Of a stretch of DNA of 64,000 nucleotides, positions 1 to 10,567 are shown piece by piece (position 1 is the stretch's first letter; every line of letters starts with the position of its first letter). Position numbers and translations under genes: made by a program. The notes under the pieces are model-generated. The model did no database searches, was not told the origin of the DNA, and was given only the letters and a program-made list of their open reading frames with translations. Source of the DNA: Anthoceros angustus (taxonomy: Eukaryota > Streptophyta > Anthocerotopsida > Anthocerotales > Anthocerotaceae); the NCBI GenBank assembly GCA_010909165.1, contig VJWM01000116.1, forward strand, positions 434,001-498,000, read 5' to 3'.

Positions 1-960
1 AGCAGTCTGCTTGGTACGCGCCATGACGAGAGGTTGTCGACCTTGGTGAGGAGGATGCACACTGCGGCGGCGCTAGGACAACAAGATAGGCTGATCGAGC
101 AGCGGGAGTCGGAAGGACAAGGACGGGAGTTTCAAACCAAAAAGCAAGCGTGTTTTGGATCTGGATCCTGGGCGTCGCGTTTGAATGCCAAGCACCAGGA
201 AACTAGAACCGGAACCGGCTACGAAACGCTTCTAATCGACTCAATCTTAAACGAACCAAACGTTTCTTTAATTTTTGAAGGTAGACCAGACCAGGCCGTT
301 CCATGCATTTTCCTCGTAATTCAAGCTGTGCGCTGTTGTTTTAGAGAAAAAAAGGACGCTGGCGCGCTTTTTCCTTCATTCTATGCAAGATAAGTAAAAA
401 GGTATTCCACATGAGCATCGATGACCCTATGGGATACCGTTCTTGTCACACCCCGCGGACATGGAATACCGTACCCCGGGGGATGGTTCAACAGGATAAT
501 GCCGAAATAATTATTTTTTTTAAAGTTCAATATAAATATTTATATTTTCAAAATTTAAATATTTATGAAAAATGATTTAATCAAATTTCAATATTTATTA
601 AAATACATAGGTATCTATATAGAACTAATGGATATGTATAGACCTCCCCTAAATAGGCCCTAATTTTCCACACAGACCCTAGTTCCCTTATTTTCGGCAT
701 CTTAAACTCATAAATTTGTACATATTCAGCATTTTAAGTATAATAATTTCTGGATTTTCAACTTTTACTAATTTTAATTAATTAACGTCGAATCACTCCT
801 CGGGTACGGTATTAATCTCTTCAGCGGCCGACTTGTGTGTGACATTATTTTTGGTGGTATTGGATGTGAAAATAGGCATCCTCCAAAGAATTGGTATTAA
901 CATATTCATGCCACATCACCCCTGGACCAGCCGCATGCCGCACAGAAGTTTCCATCATAT
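1..960. other. intergenic, no gene seen
   Basis: No coding sequence with recognisable similarity or splice structure is visible. Short open frames here have no family resemblance. Positions about 500-790 are strongly A+T-rich. The phrase 'ggaataccg', which recurs in the tandem array just downstream, already appears near 465, so this stretch may belong to the same decayed repeat family. Confidence 0.5.
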
Positions 961-1130
961 ACAACTTGGCCACAAGTGTATGGAATACCGAAGTGGTCAC
1001 GGGGCAGCCTATCACACAACTTGGCCAAAGGTGTATGGAATACCAAAGTCATTGCCGGGCGGCCTATCATACAGCTTGGCGACATGTGTATGGAATACCG
1101 TAGTCGTCACCGGGAGGCTTGTATGTGACA
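961..1130. repeat. three-copy 55-bp tandem repeat
   Basis: Three diverged copies begin at about 961, 1016 and 1071. Each carries the core 'acaacttggcc' followed by 'gtgtatggaatacc' and a GC-rich tail ending in 'gcctatca'. The exact 55-bp spacing and gradual substitution indicate local tandem duplication. Related single-copy phrases occur near 430-470 and 2110-2140, so the unit is probably part of a larger dispersed repeat. No coding function is suggested. Confidence 0.8.
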
Positions 1131-1289
1131 ACTTTTTCTTCACAAGTATTCTACACTTAGATGCCTGGACATTTTTAAGATTCCTTTGTCTTGTATGGGC
1201 CACATCATTGCATGATGGGCTATATGCAACCAAAAACTTCTCATCTCACAACTTGGGCTCTAGTGTTCAGATGTTGTCATCCAGGTTTT

Positions 1290-1545
1290 TTCTTGCTGTT
1301 TAGGGTTTTTCTTACACACATACACATGTTTATGTTCGCTTGCTGTTTAGGGTTTTTCTTACACACATACACATGGTTCTGTTCGCTTGCTATTTAGGGT
1401 TTTTCTTACACACATACACATGTTTCTGTTCCTGTTTGCCTGCCGTTTAGGGTTGTTCTTACACACATACACATGTTTCTGTTCCTGTTCGACTGCCGTT
1501 TAGGGTTGTTCTTACACACATACACATGTTTCTGTTCGCCTAGAA
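1290..1545. repeat. five-copy 47/53-bp repeat containing TTTAGGG
   Basis: Five copies start with the plant telomere heptamer TTTAGGG at 1299, 1346, 1393, 1446 and 1499. Each is followed by 'ttcttacacacatacacatg' and a 'ttctgttc'-like tail. Spacing is 47, 47, 53 and 53 bp, so a six-base expansion arose in the later units. Only one heptamer occurs per unit, so this is not an interstitial telomere array. It is a minisatellite that contains the motif. Confidence 0.85.
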
Positions 1546-3300
1546 CACACATGTACATGATTGTTAGACATGTCTGGCCTTGTGCAAAGGCCACGGATAT
1601 TCACTCCCATGCAATGAATACGGATGCAACGGCTCGCCATTAAGTCACGATACGCATTGTCCTCTGAGCCATCTACCATAGAGGCCTGGTCAAGAATTGC
1701 TGACAGACTGCTCAAGGATTGCACAAGGCCATTTCCCCAATGTCTGCTTAAGGCCTGCTGAAAGTTTGCTGAAGGCTTTTGAAGGTTTGCTCAAAGGTGA
1801 CGAAGGCTGCTGAAGGTGTGCTCAAGGTTGCTCAAGGTCTACACATGGATGTTGCAATGGCTTATGGGTCCCATACTTTGTGCCTCAGGTTGAGGTTCGC
1901 GAGGGTTAGCCAGATGGGTGCTTGCGAGAATGTGCAAGCGCCAATGTTTCCACAATCCTAAGAAAGAAAAACTTGTTTATCCCAAAAAGATTCTTGACAC
2001 ACCTCCTGACGACATCGGTACATAGAGGGCAAGCTAGGTGCCCTTGACCGATGTCGTCAAGTATGTGACCTAAGAAAACTTCTTATGTAACACTCGTTAA
2101 AAGCCCTTGGTATAACGGTGACAAGATCGGTATTCCATATAGATGTTCAGATCTTGTTATCCACTTTTTTCTTATGGCATTTAGAGGTTTGTGTTGGAGG
2201 CCACATACACATATGTTTTCTGCACATGCCCACTATAAATCTGTGTAAAACTCTGCTCATCTTTGCTCCCGTTTTTTTTCGCGCCCGTTGTTGAATAATA
2301 GATTTAGGGTTCTCGTGGGCGGCATGGCATTTTGCATCGTGCAAGCTAATGTCATCAAAAAGCATAACATTGTGCTATGGAAAAGATGTACTACATTGAG
2401 CATGGCAATCCACAAAACAAGAAATGCACTATGTATCTTGTTGAGAGACGCTACCTTGTTGCGGTCTCGAAAACTCGATAGCTGCAAAGTTATCGAGGCC
2501 AAGTCTCTGTCCTTGTAGCAAAAGGGTAGGCGGGGTTGCCCAGCAGTCTTCAACCTGTCCTGGGGTTGGAGAAGCAACTTCGGCCCTTCTTACATGTCGA
2601 GGTAGTCGCAGCCTCGACTTTTGGTGCTTCCTTCTTGCGCGCTAGTGTGCTTTCATTATGGCGCCCCCAGCTCCTGCTCCAGCATATTCTCGTTTTCCCA
2701 TAAATTGTTCGAGGGTATGTATATGGGGCGAAGGGGGGCTACTCAGCATGCGAATTCGGGGCCCTTTTGGGCCATACTATCACTGTGGGTCATGGAAAAT
2801 ATTGTCAAGTGGAATCGGGTTTCGGAGGCAAAAAAAGGGGAGGAGTGTAGGACGAGTTTTGACATCTTACTTTGGATGTCCACGGGAATAGAGGCCCTTC
2901 ACTAGTGGATGAAGCTTGATCCTAGGGCGCATGCCTTTTGGGTCAAACCTCATGTCCCCTATCCACTCACACAATGGAAGAGCCTTCCGTTTAAAGCCTC
3001 CAATGTGCTACCTAGAACATAAATGGAGTGCGACAAAAGCGCAAGGAACTTTTGAGCCAAATGCCCACAAGCTCCTTGATATCTTGGCTCTCCAAGAGAT
3101 CCTGATAGCGATTGGACACTGGCTCTTGATAATACCTAGGTTTCAGGTCATCACTTCACCCAATAACTTTGATCTCACTGGCGTGCGTGGCCTTGCACGG
3201 GTAGTATCCCGAGAGTTTCGAGTGGTCGCCTTAGGGACCCCGAGCCCTTAGGCTGAATTTGTCCTAATTAGCGGAAGCCACATCAGGCTATTCCCTTGGC
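1546..3300. other. intergenic, no recognisable gene
   Basis: Positions 1735-1850 contain an imperfect run of short 'gctgaagg'/'gctcaagg' repeats. No protein family, RNA gene or complete mobile element could be recognised. Open frames of 70-110 codons occur on both strands but overlap one another and show no splice-consistent extension or similarity. Confidence 0.45.
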
Positions 3301-3302
3301 TG

Positions 3303-3660
3303 GTGGGATCCATTTATGTCCCACAACGACGTCATTGGGAAGCCCGAATAGTCGCAAGAAAGGAGAGTAAACAAATCCTTCGAGGTCTCTGGGCAGATTT
3401 CATGATAGCCCATCACTCATCATGGGGGACTTCAATACCTCTCGTGATGAGATTGATAAGTGAGGGCAAAACCTGCCAACTCCCTTTACCGAAATGCCCC
3501 CGCTTGGCCACACCTCCACGTACCACTCTAAAATGGAGGTCCTTAAGTCGGTGGTGGATCACTTGTGGGTTTATGATAGGGCCCATGACCTCTTCACTCG
3601 GCCACGTGTGCGTAAGTCTTGTAATATTTCGGATCGCTAACCTCTCCAAGAGTCCTTCAA
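3303..3660 (+). pseudogene. possible LINE endonuclease relic
   Basis: One frame reads GSIYVP followed by LWADF. After a one-base shift the next frame reads SLIMGDFNTSRDEID, and a further stretch reads VVDHLWVYDRAHDLFTRPR. The order 'SIYxP ... LW ... GDFN ... D ... HDLFTR' resembles the apurinic-type endonuclease domain of plant LINE retrotransposons. GDFN is the conserved active-site motif of that domain. The stretch has at least one frameshift and stops. No reverse transcriptase was found next to it, so it would be a short decayed fragment. Confidence 0.4.
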
Positions 3661-3746
3661 GAAGTCAGCTTTTGCCCTTGCGATACCTCCTCCTACCCCA
3701 CTTCAAGAAGTCTGCTTTTGCCCTTGCGATACCTCCTCCTACCCCA
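3655..3746. repeat. 46-bp tandem duplication
   Basis: Two nearly identical 46-bp units begin at 3655 and 3701. Both start 'cttcaagaagtc' and continue through 'gcccttgcgatacctcctcc'. They differ at about one base, so the duplication is recent. It lies inside the presumed LINE relic. Confidence 0.85.
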
Positions 3747-4976
3747 CTTCCTAGAGTGGTGGTCAAGACGATTGCTGCTCATAAAAATACAATCCTTGGT
3801 GATGACCTTCTTAATTTTTAATGGCTCCTAGACGAAGGACGTGCCATGCCTATCTTCAAGCTTCTCCCAAAAGCAACCAATACATGGGGTTGGTGATGCC
3901 TCCACGTAACCCGTACCATGGCTAATGCCAATCCTAGCCCTAACTCACATAAACAAAAAAACCCTAGCTCACGCAAAGCCCCATCGCGGGATCTGCATGA
4001 ACATATATTTTCTAGTATTCTACGTATATATCATTCCCCAAAATCTTCACTATTCTCACTCCTACTACCATGCCCCCGCGGACATCCCGATGTAGGGGAG
4101 CCACTTCGGGTGCAGCGTAACTATGGCACCGGATATTTCCATGTGCCCGGCCCGTGTGGTTGTGCTACCAATGATTCCTTTCCACACTAGGGGAGCACGG
4201 TCGGGCGCGTGGAGGTGAGGAGAGAGGGGTGAAGGGAGTGGGTGATGTGAGGCGTTGAAGCTGGCAACATATACCTCTAATTGTAGGCCTTTTTTGGTTT
4301 AATTTGTTTTGATGATACACCACTACAAAAAAAAAATGGCAATATCTAGCGGTTGCAATTGTGATTGTGGTCTTCTACGTGTGCATTGCGGTCATAGTTG
4401 TGAAATTGCCTACCTAGACGATCATGACACTACTAGTGGTCTTAGCTACATATTTTCATACACAGCCCATTGGGGGTGACGAGAACGGTACACCATATGA
4501 TCCTGACCTATGACACAGTAAAATAGAAAAAAATAATCTATACACACTTGATATATCAAACTTTTCTTTTGAAAACGGGTTAGTCTTCTTAGCTTGCAAT
4601 GGAGGAGCTTCGGCTTGGGATGCTTGGTGTTTCATCATTCAGGAAGGGCATACTTGGCGAGTAATCAGGTTGAGGCCCACATACGTCCAACCAGCTCAGG
4701 ATGCTGATCTACTCATCTTTTATCACTTACAACACCGCAAGCTTGCTTAACTCCTAAGGGAATCGTTAGCGGAGGCAATCTAACAGTCGCTGGGCAAGAG
4801 ATGAACGTCCCATCATCCGTGAGTTAATGGTGACCGCAATTGAAAGACAATCGCTGCAACTTTCATTGAATTACCCGTCACCTGAAGAGGACTTGGAAAA
4901 ATTCCGTCTTTGGTTGAGTCTAGGGTCGATATCTTCCAAAAACACTTCGTGGAACAGTGCGATAGTAGTCGGAGGC

Positions 4977-5156
4977 TGTAGTTCTCGTACCTAAAATTTT
5001 AGGTTTTTGAGTTCTCGCCTTCGTTGCATGGGACTCTACATGTCACTAGAGACATAAAAATATGGATGTAGTTCTCGTACCTAAAATTTTAGGTTTTTGA
5101 GTTCTCGCCTTCGTTGCATGGGACTCTACATGTCACTAGAGACATAAAAATATGGA
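4977..5156. repeat. perfect 90-bp tandem duplication
   Basis: Positions 4977-5066 and 5067-5156 appear identical base for base. Both begin 'tgtagttctcgtacc' and end 'aaaaatatgga'. Perfect identity suggests a very recent event or an assembly duplication. No gene overlaps it. Confidence 0.9.
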
Positions 5157-5159
5157 TGT

Positions 5160-6740
5160 GAAAAAACATGTGCGAATATACAAGGGATGTTGTCTTATGA
5201 AATCTTAGTTTCGTCTCAGTTTGGCTTCTTCCAGCTTTTCGGAGAATGCACATCTTGGATTGGTTGTAGTTGCACATGTTGTTCCAAGTGTTGAAGATCT
5301 TTAATGATTATTACATAGAGCGAGTGAGTGATAGATCTGTCCATAAGATAACATTTCCCCGACTCCATCGGAGAACGCCTAGGTAGCGTTGCTAGAGTTA
5401 TATGCACGTGCATAAATTCATGAATCCGCGTCCACTGCACGAACCTCCAATCCTTTTGCTTGCTTTTGATGATTTTGATTTAGATAGCTTAGCTTTGCTT
5501 TTGCTGTTTTTTTTGTATGTGCTTCAATTATTTTGCATGCTTCAACCATTCAGTCAACATAACTCATGTATATCAAAACGATTCAAATGCAACCCAATCA
5601 AGAGTCTTATGAATAATGCCTCACTCTCGTCCAGTTAGTTGAGGTATGTGGAGTTGAACCATAGCCCTTTTGGTATAAGAAAGCCTCTTCCAATTTCAAT
5701 TGTATGAACTTGATAATGGGGAGAATTTTTTTTTTATATCATTGACAATTCATACATTCCAGAAGATTAAGATTAAGAGTTGATAAGAAGAGACTCGCAC
5801 AGAAAATTTGTTCTGTTGAGGCAGTCTTTTAATGAAGCTGTAAAAATTGAACATGACCTTGTTTGGTTTGTCTTCTTCAATTCTCCCTTCTCTATATCCA
5901 TTTGCTGTACAATCAGCATTGCCTACGTGAATGCCGATTAACTTCCTTCTAGTAGAAGAAACACACCCCACCAGAATCTTTGTAATCCAGATAGATAGTG
6001 CAAGATAGATTGACAAAACAATTTACAAAAAACCTATTCTCAAAGACAAGACAACTTACATACTATATGATGGGTTGCGCACCATGAACCCTAACCTCTA
6101 TTCAGATGTTCAACTCAAACCCCTATTCATTTGAAAGGAGGTTGTTTTCACCTGGCCCTATACCCTAGTCCTAAGTTTAAACTGCTTTCAAACTAAATTC
6201 TCAATGAAACCTAGATTTGTAGCGACAACACTTAAAATTAATTTTGCTAAACAGATAGTTACAACTACTTAGGCTCCAAATGTGCGTCATGAGCTATAAA
6301 GAAAGAGCACAAACCTAACGCTATCTAAGTGTACGTCCTCCGACAGAGTTGAGAGAATATTATCACCCGGATGAGTCATTTGCTCTCTCCACGTGCTAAC
6401 TAATGAAGATCTTCAACACTTCGAATAACAGGTGCAACATTAACCAATCCAGGATGTGCGCTCTTAGAATTCAAGCTAGAAGAGGTCAATAAACTAGGAT
6501 GAAACTGAGATGAAGGTTTTTGTTGAACCATGAGCTAGTAAAAGCAATCAGGATTACTTGTTGTCACAAGAGGTTTCAGAACATTGTGAAAACGATTAAA
6601 CCTATCTGCTTAAGAGTGTCAAGAATTATTGTACATTCTAAAGACAATTAAATTTGCGTGCTCAAGAGCGACAGGGATTGCTGAATTTTGTAAAACCAAG
6701 TAGATTTGCGCTCAAGTGTTTTTGGAAGAGAATGATGACT
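5160..6740. other. intergenic, nothing recognised
   Basis: No gene family, splice pattern or RNA gene was identified. A short phrase similar to 'gcgacagggattgctgaattttg' context occurs near 6668, with a related phrase near 6550-6650, suggesting older local duplications before the minisatellite begins. Confidence 0.4.
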
Positions 6741-8390
6741 CCGCCCGACAAAGCGCGGCCCGACCCACAAAGTGCGGCCCGACCCACAAACACCTCGACC
6801 CACAAACACTGCCGACCCACAAACACCGCCTGACGACAAACACTGGCCGACAAACACGCCCGACAAACACCGCCTGACCCACAAACACCGCCTGACCCAC
6901 AAACACTGCCACCCACAAACACTGCGACCCACAAACACCGCGACCCACAAACACTGCTGACCCACAAACACACCCACAAACACCCACAAACACTGCGCGA
7001 CCCCACGCGACCCACAATGGCGCGACCCCACGGCCGACCCACAAAGCGCGGCCCGACCCACAAAGCGCGCCCGACCTGGCGGCCCGACCCACAAAGCGCG
7101 GCCCGACCCACAAAGCGCGGCGCGACCCACAAAGCGCGGCCCGACCCACAAACCCCTGCCCGATCCACAAATACTTACCCAACCCACAAACACCTGCCTA
7201 ACCCACAAACACCTGCCCGATCCACAAATACTTACCCAACCCACAAACACCTGTCCGACCCACAAACACCTGCCCGATCGATGAAGTGTTGCTCGACCGA
7301 CAAACACCTGCCCGACCCACAAACACCTGCCCGATCGATGAAGTGTTGCTCGACCGACAAACACCTGCCCGATCCACAAATACTTACCCAACCCACAAAC
7401 ACCTGCCCGACCCACAAACACCTGCCTGATCGATAAAGTGTTGCTCGACCGACAAACACCTGCCCGGTCCACAAATACTTACCCAACCCACAAACACCTG
7501 CTCGACCCACAAACACCTGCCCGATCGATAAAGTGCTGCTCGACCGACAAACACTTGCCCGATCGATAAAGTGCTGCTCGACCGACAAACACTTGCCCGA
7601 TTGATAAAGTGCTGCTCGACCGACAAACACTTGCCCGATCGATAAAGTGCTGCTCGACCGACAAACACCTACCCGATCGATAAACACGTGTCTGACCCAC
7701 AAACACCTGCTCGACCCACAAACACCTGCCCGACACACAAACACCTGCCCGACGCACAAACACCTACCCGACCCACAAACACCACGCGACCCACAACAAA
7801 CACTGTCGACCCACAAACACCTACCCTACCCACAAACACCTACTCGATCGACAAACACTTGCCCAACCCACAAACACTGTGCTGACCCACAAAGCGCCGG
7901 CAAACAAACACACCGCGATCCACAAACACACCGATCCACAAACACTGCCGACCCACAAACACCGCCGACCCACAAACACTGACCCACAAACACCTGCCGA
8001 CCCACAAACACCTACCCGCCCCACAAACACCGCCTCGACCCACAAACACGCGACACACAAACACACCGCGACAAACACCTACCGACCCACAAACACCTGC
8101 GCGACCCACAAACACTGTCGACCCACAAACACCTACCCTACCCACAAACACCTACTCGATCGACAAAACGCCCAACCCACAAACACTGCTGACCCACAAA
8201 GCGCGGGCAACAAACACACCGCGATCCACACACTGATCCACAAACACACTCGACCCACAAACACCGACCCACAAACACCTGACCACAAACACACTGAGCC
8301 CACACCTACCCGCCCCACAAACACCTGCCTGACCCACAAACACCTGCCCGACCCTCAAACACCTGCCTGACCCACAAACACCTATCTCGA
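6741..8390. repeat. 1.65-kb minisatellite of 19-bp monomers with higher-order structure
   Basis: A C/A-rich top-strand array is built from the monomer 'gacccacaaacacctgccc' (19 bp). The central block, about 7143-7780, keeps strict 19-bp phase and uses at least five monomer types. One variant begins 'gatccacaaatactt'. Another begins 'gatcgat' with 'aagtg' and 'tgctc', and alternates with 'gaccgacaaacac' as 38-bp dimers. The flanks, 6741-7142 and 7780-8390, use shorter irregular monomers. A segment near 7800-7925 is repeated with small indels near 8115-8235, showing segmental duplication inside the array. The bottom strand has almost no stop codons in any frame. Long Gly/Val/Cys/Trp-rich open frames therefore arise as an artefact. 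Plus-strand frames are likewise low-complexity. Confidence 0.95.
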
Positions 8391-8527
8391 TGAAAAGCAT
8401 GTGAATAAAAGCGAGAGTTTATAGGCTGAAACCTATTGTTATTGTATTCTTAAATTGAATCTGGAGGCTATTTCAGAGAAATGTACGAACTCTCATGTGG
8501 GTGAGTATGGATTCTGAGAAGCAAGAA

Positions 8528-8730
8528 TGATAGAGTGCTCCTTTAGTAGGCAACATGCACGAACACATGCATTCAACTAACCTACCATGAGAGTTTTGAC
8601 AAATGATAGAGTGCTCCCTTAGTAGGCAACATGCACGGACACATTCATTCAGCTAACCTATCCTGAAAGTTTCTGGAATGCTATAATCCTCCTTTAGAAG
8701 GCAACATGCACGAACACGTGCATTTGAGTT
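8528..8730. repeat. three-copy 75-76-bp tandem repeat
   Basis: Copies begin near 8528, 8604 and 8679, each with 'tgatagagtgctcc' or a diverged form, then 'ggcaacatgcacg' and 'cattca'. The third copy is the most diverged. The array flanks the minisatellite on its right side and shows that this interval is prone to tandem duplication. A second, shorter duplication of 'gtttccgaggcacaaagc' follows at about 8750-8810. Confidence 0.8.
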
Positions 8731-9038
8731 TAAGATGCAAATCATTCTTAGTTTCCGAGGCACAAAGCGAGTCCTTCGAGTCCTAGTTTCCGAGGCACAA
8801 AGCCTTCCTTTCAAGTTGAAGTCCTTCTTTACCAGGTTTGAGACCTTCCTCTCTGGGACCTTCCATTTTATTTGTTTGTGTCATAAATACTATAATTAAA
8901 AGAGACCTTGTGAATAGTTTGCGAAGGTTGGTAGCAAGAGGGAGTTCATTTGTGGCATTATGGATATGTCATATTTGGCTTTGACCTAGGATAGAGGAGA
9001 AATCCTCTAACCCTATATCCTATGTAATACCTCATTTG

Positions 9039-9332
9039 GGTTTCACAATTGGTTTCACAATTGGTTTCACAATTGGAAGTATGTGCTTAAATTGGGTTCG
9101 TGACTCTATACGTATCATGCAACAAAAAATTGCTCTGTTCGTGTGGGAAATTCTTCTTTCATCCCGGTCCCTCACATCCCTCCCTATATATGTCGTTCTC
9201 AGTGGTTATGTCCTTCGCAGCGGTCGTGTGCGAGAATTGGTTGTGTTTTGCGTCTCATTGGTAGTGTTATGCGTCTCATTGGTAGTGTTATGCGTCTCAT
9301 TGGTAGTGTTATGCGTCTCAGTGGTCGTGCTC
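9039..9332. repeat. 12-bp x3 and 21-bp x4 short tandem repeats
   Basis: Three perfect copies of 'ggtttcacaatt' occupy 9039-9074. Further right, four copies of the 21-bp unit 'gcgtctcattggtagtgtt'+at start at 9250, 9271, 9292 and 9313, the last diverged. The open frames spanning these arrays are repeat translations (for example VVLCVSL) and are not considered genes. The rest of 8810-10,500 shows nothing else recognisable. Confidence 0.85.
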
Positions 9333-10567
9333 GCGGGCTTGGGGCTCGAGTCCCCACCCACACAATTCCCTGTTACGGGGAAAAGGAGGTTTAGGTTACC
9401 GTATTACTATCCTATGCATATCCTTATTTTTATATCATAAGGCGTATACGCCCGGGATAAGCCCGGGATACGCCCGTGATTTTGCCCTGTTCATATCCCA
9501 GCTTCTTGCTTTCATAACGTCCCTTTCAATAGTCGTGTCCGTTTTTCTGGCCGTGTCCACGGGGTTGTGAGGTTGGTCTATTGCTGTTCCAGATTTATCA
9601 TATTATCCTTTCTAGACTCTTGCGCTCCTTTTGTCCGTTTAACACTGCCGCCGTCCTTGACAGCAATGGAAAAGAAAGTAAAACGGTAAGAGAGAAAAGG
9701 ATATCGAGGCTAGGTTCGAGGGTTCGAGGAGGAGCGTGTGACAGCTTAGCTTTGAGGAAAAGCATGTCGAATCTTGGGGTTGAGGAGAGACTTGAGAAGA
9801 AAGTCGCGTCCAGAATTATCCTAAGGTTTGAGACTTCCCTTTCCTTCCTTCCGTTAGTTAAGAGTTTGGCGGGGTCTGAATGGCTAGGAAGTCATTGAGG
9901 GAGGCGAGGGATCTCTACTTGTGTTCGAATTGCAGCGCTTTATCTTCTGAATCAGTAGTTTCTCTTCACATTATCTCGGAAGAACAACATCTGGTGTGCT
10001 GAGTTCTGCGGTCGTTACCGGGTTGACGCCGTGATACTTGGACGTGTGTGCTCTAGCCTTTGTATGTACTTGGAAGCGTTCGCGCTAGCCTTCGAGCCGT
10101 TTTCTTCTCGAGATGAAAGAACAAGACTTTTCTCGATGTAAATTGGCTGCAATCCTTACATATGTAGGTAGGTAGTTACTCGTGGGATTCTGCAAACGGA
10201 AGTAACAAAACAAGCTGCGCATATGAACGGATAGCGCTAGCAACGGAGAGCCCTAGGGGAAATGTCGCCTCAAGCAATGGACGGCTTTCCAGAACCTTCA
10301 TTTCCGTAAAGTCAATGAACTAAAGTTTTTTGTTTGTTTGAAGACCTAAGCAGTGGTGGGGTTGTAATTAACAGCAGGTCCTGGATATTTGTGAGCATGT
10401 AGCCGTTTGTTTGGTCACCCCGGCAGAAGCTTCGGGAACTGCTCCCGTCTGGAAATGAGCGGATTCTGAGACTCATTCTGTTTCCTGAATCGTATCGCAG
10501 GCTCGGTGTTGTCCCCTGGGATCGGGACGTTGCAGCAGTCTATGAAGGATGTGCTCTGCAACCACCT

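Noticed and set aside
1299..1505. Interstitial telomere
   Set aside because: The TTTAGGG units are single and 47-53 bp apart, not contiguous.
2916..3251. Possible gypsy reverse transcriptase on the minus strand
   Set aside because: A few loosely similar peptides were seen but no YxDD, no IDL-type motif and no consistent frame.
6741..8390. CRISPR-like array of short repeats
   Set aside because: There are no unique spacers of constant size, the monomers are contiguous, and the genome is eukaryotic.
6648..8400. Long open frames on both strands (up to 274 codons) rich in Gly, Val, Cys, Trp or in Pro, Thr, His, Lys
   Set aside because: They are translations of the 19-bp minisatellite. All frames are open because the unit lacks stop trinucleotides, and the frame rotates every unit.
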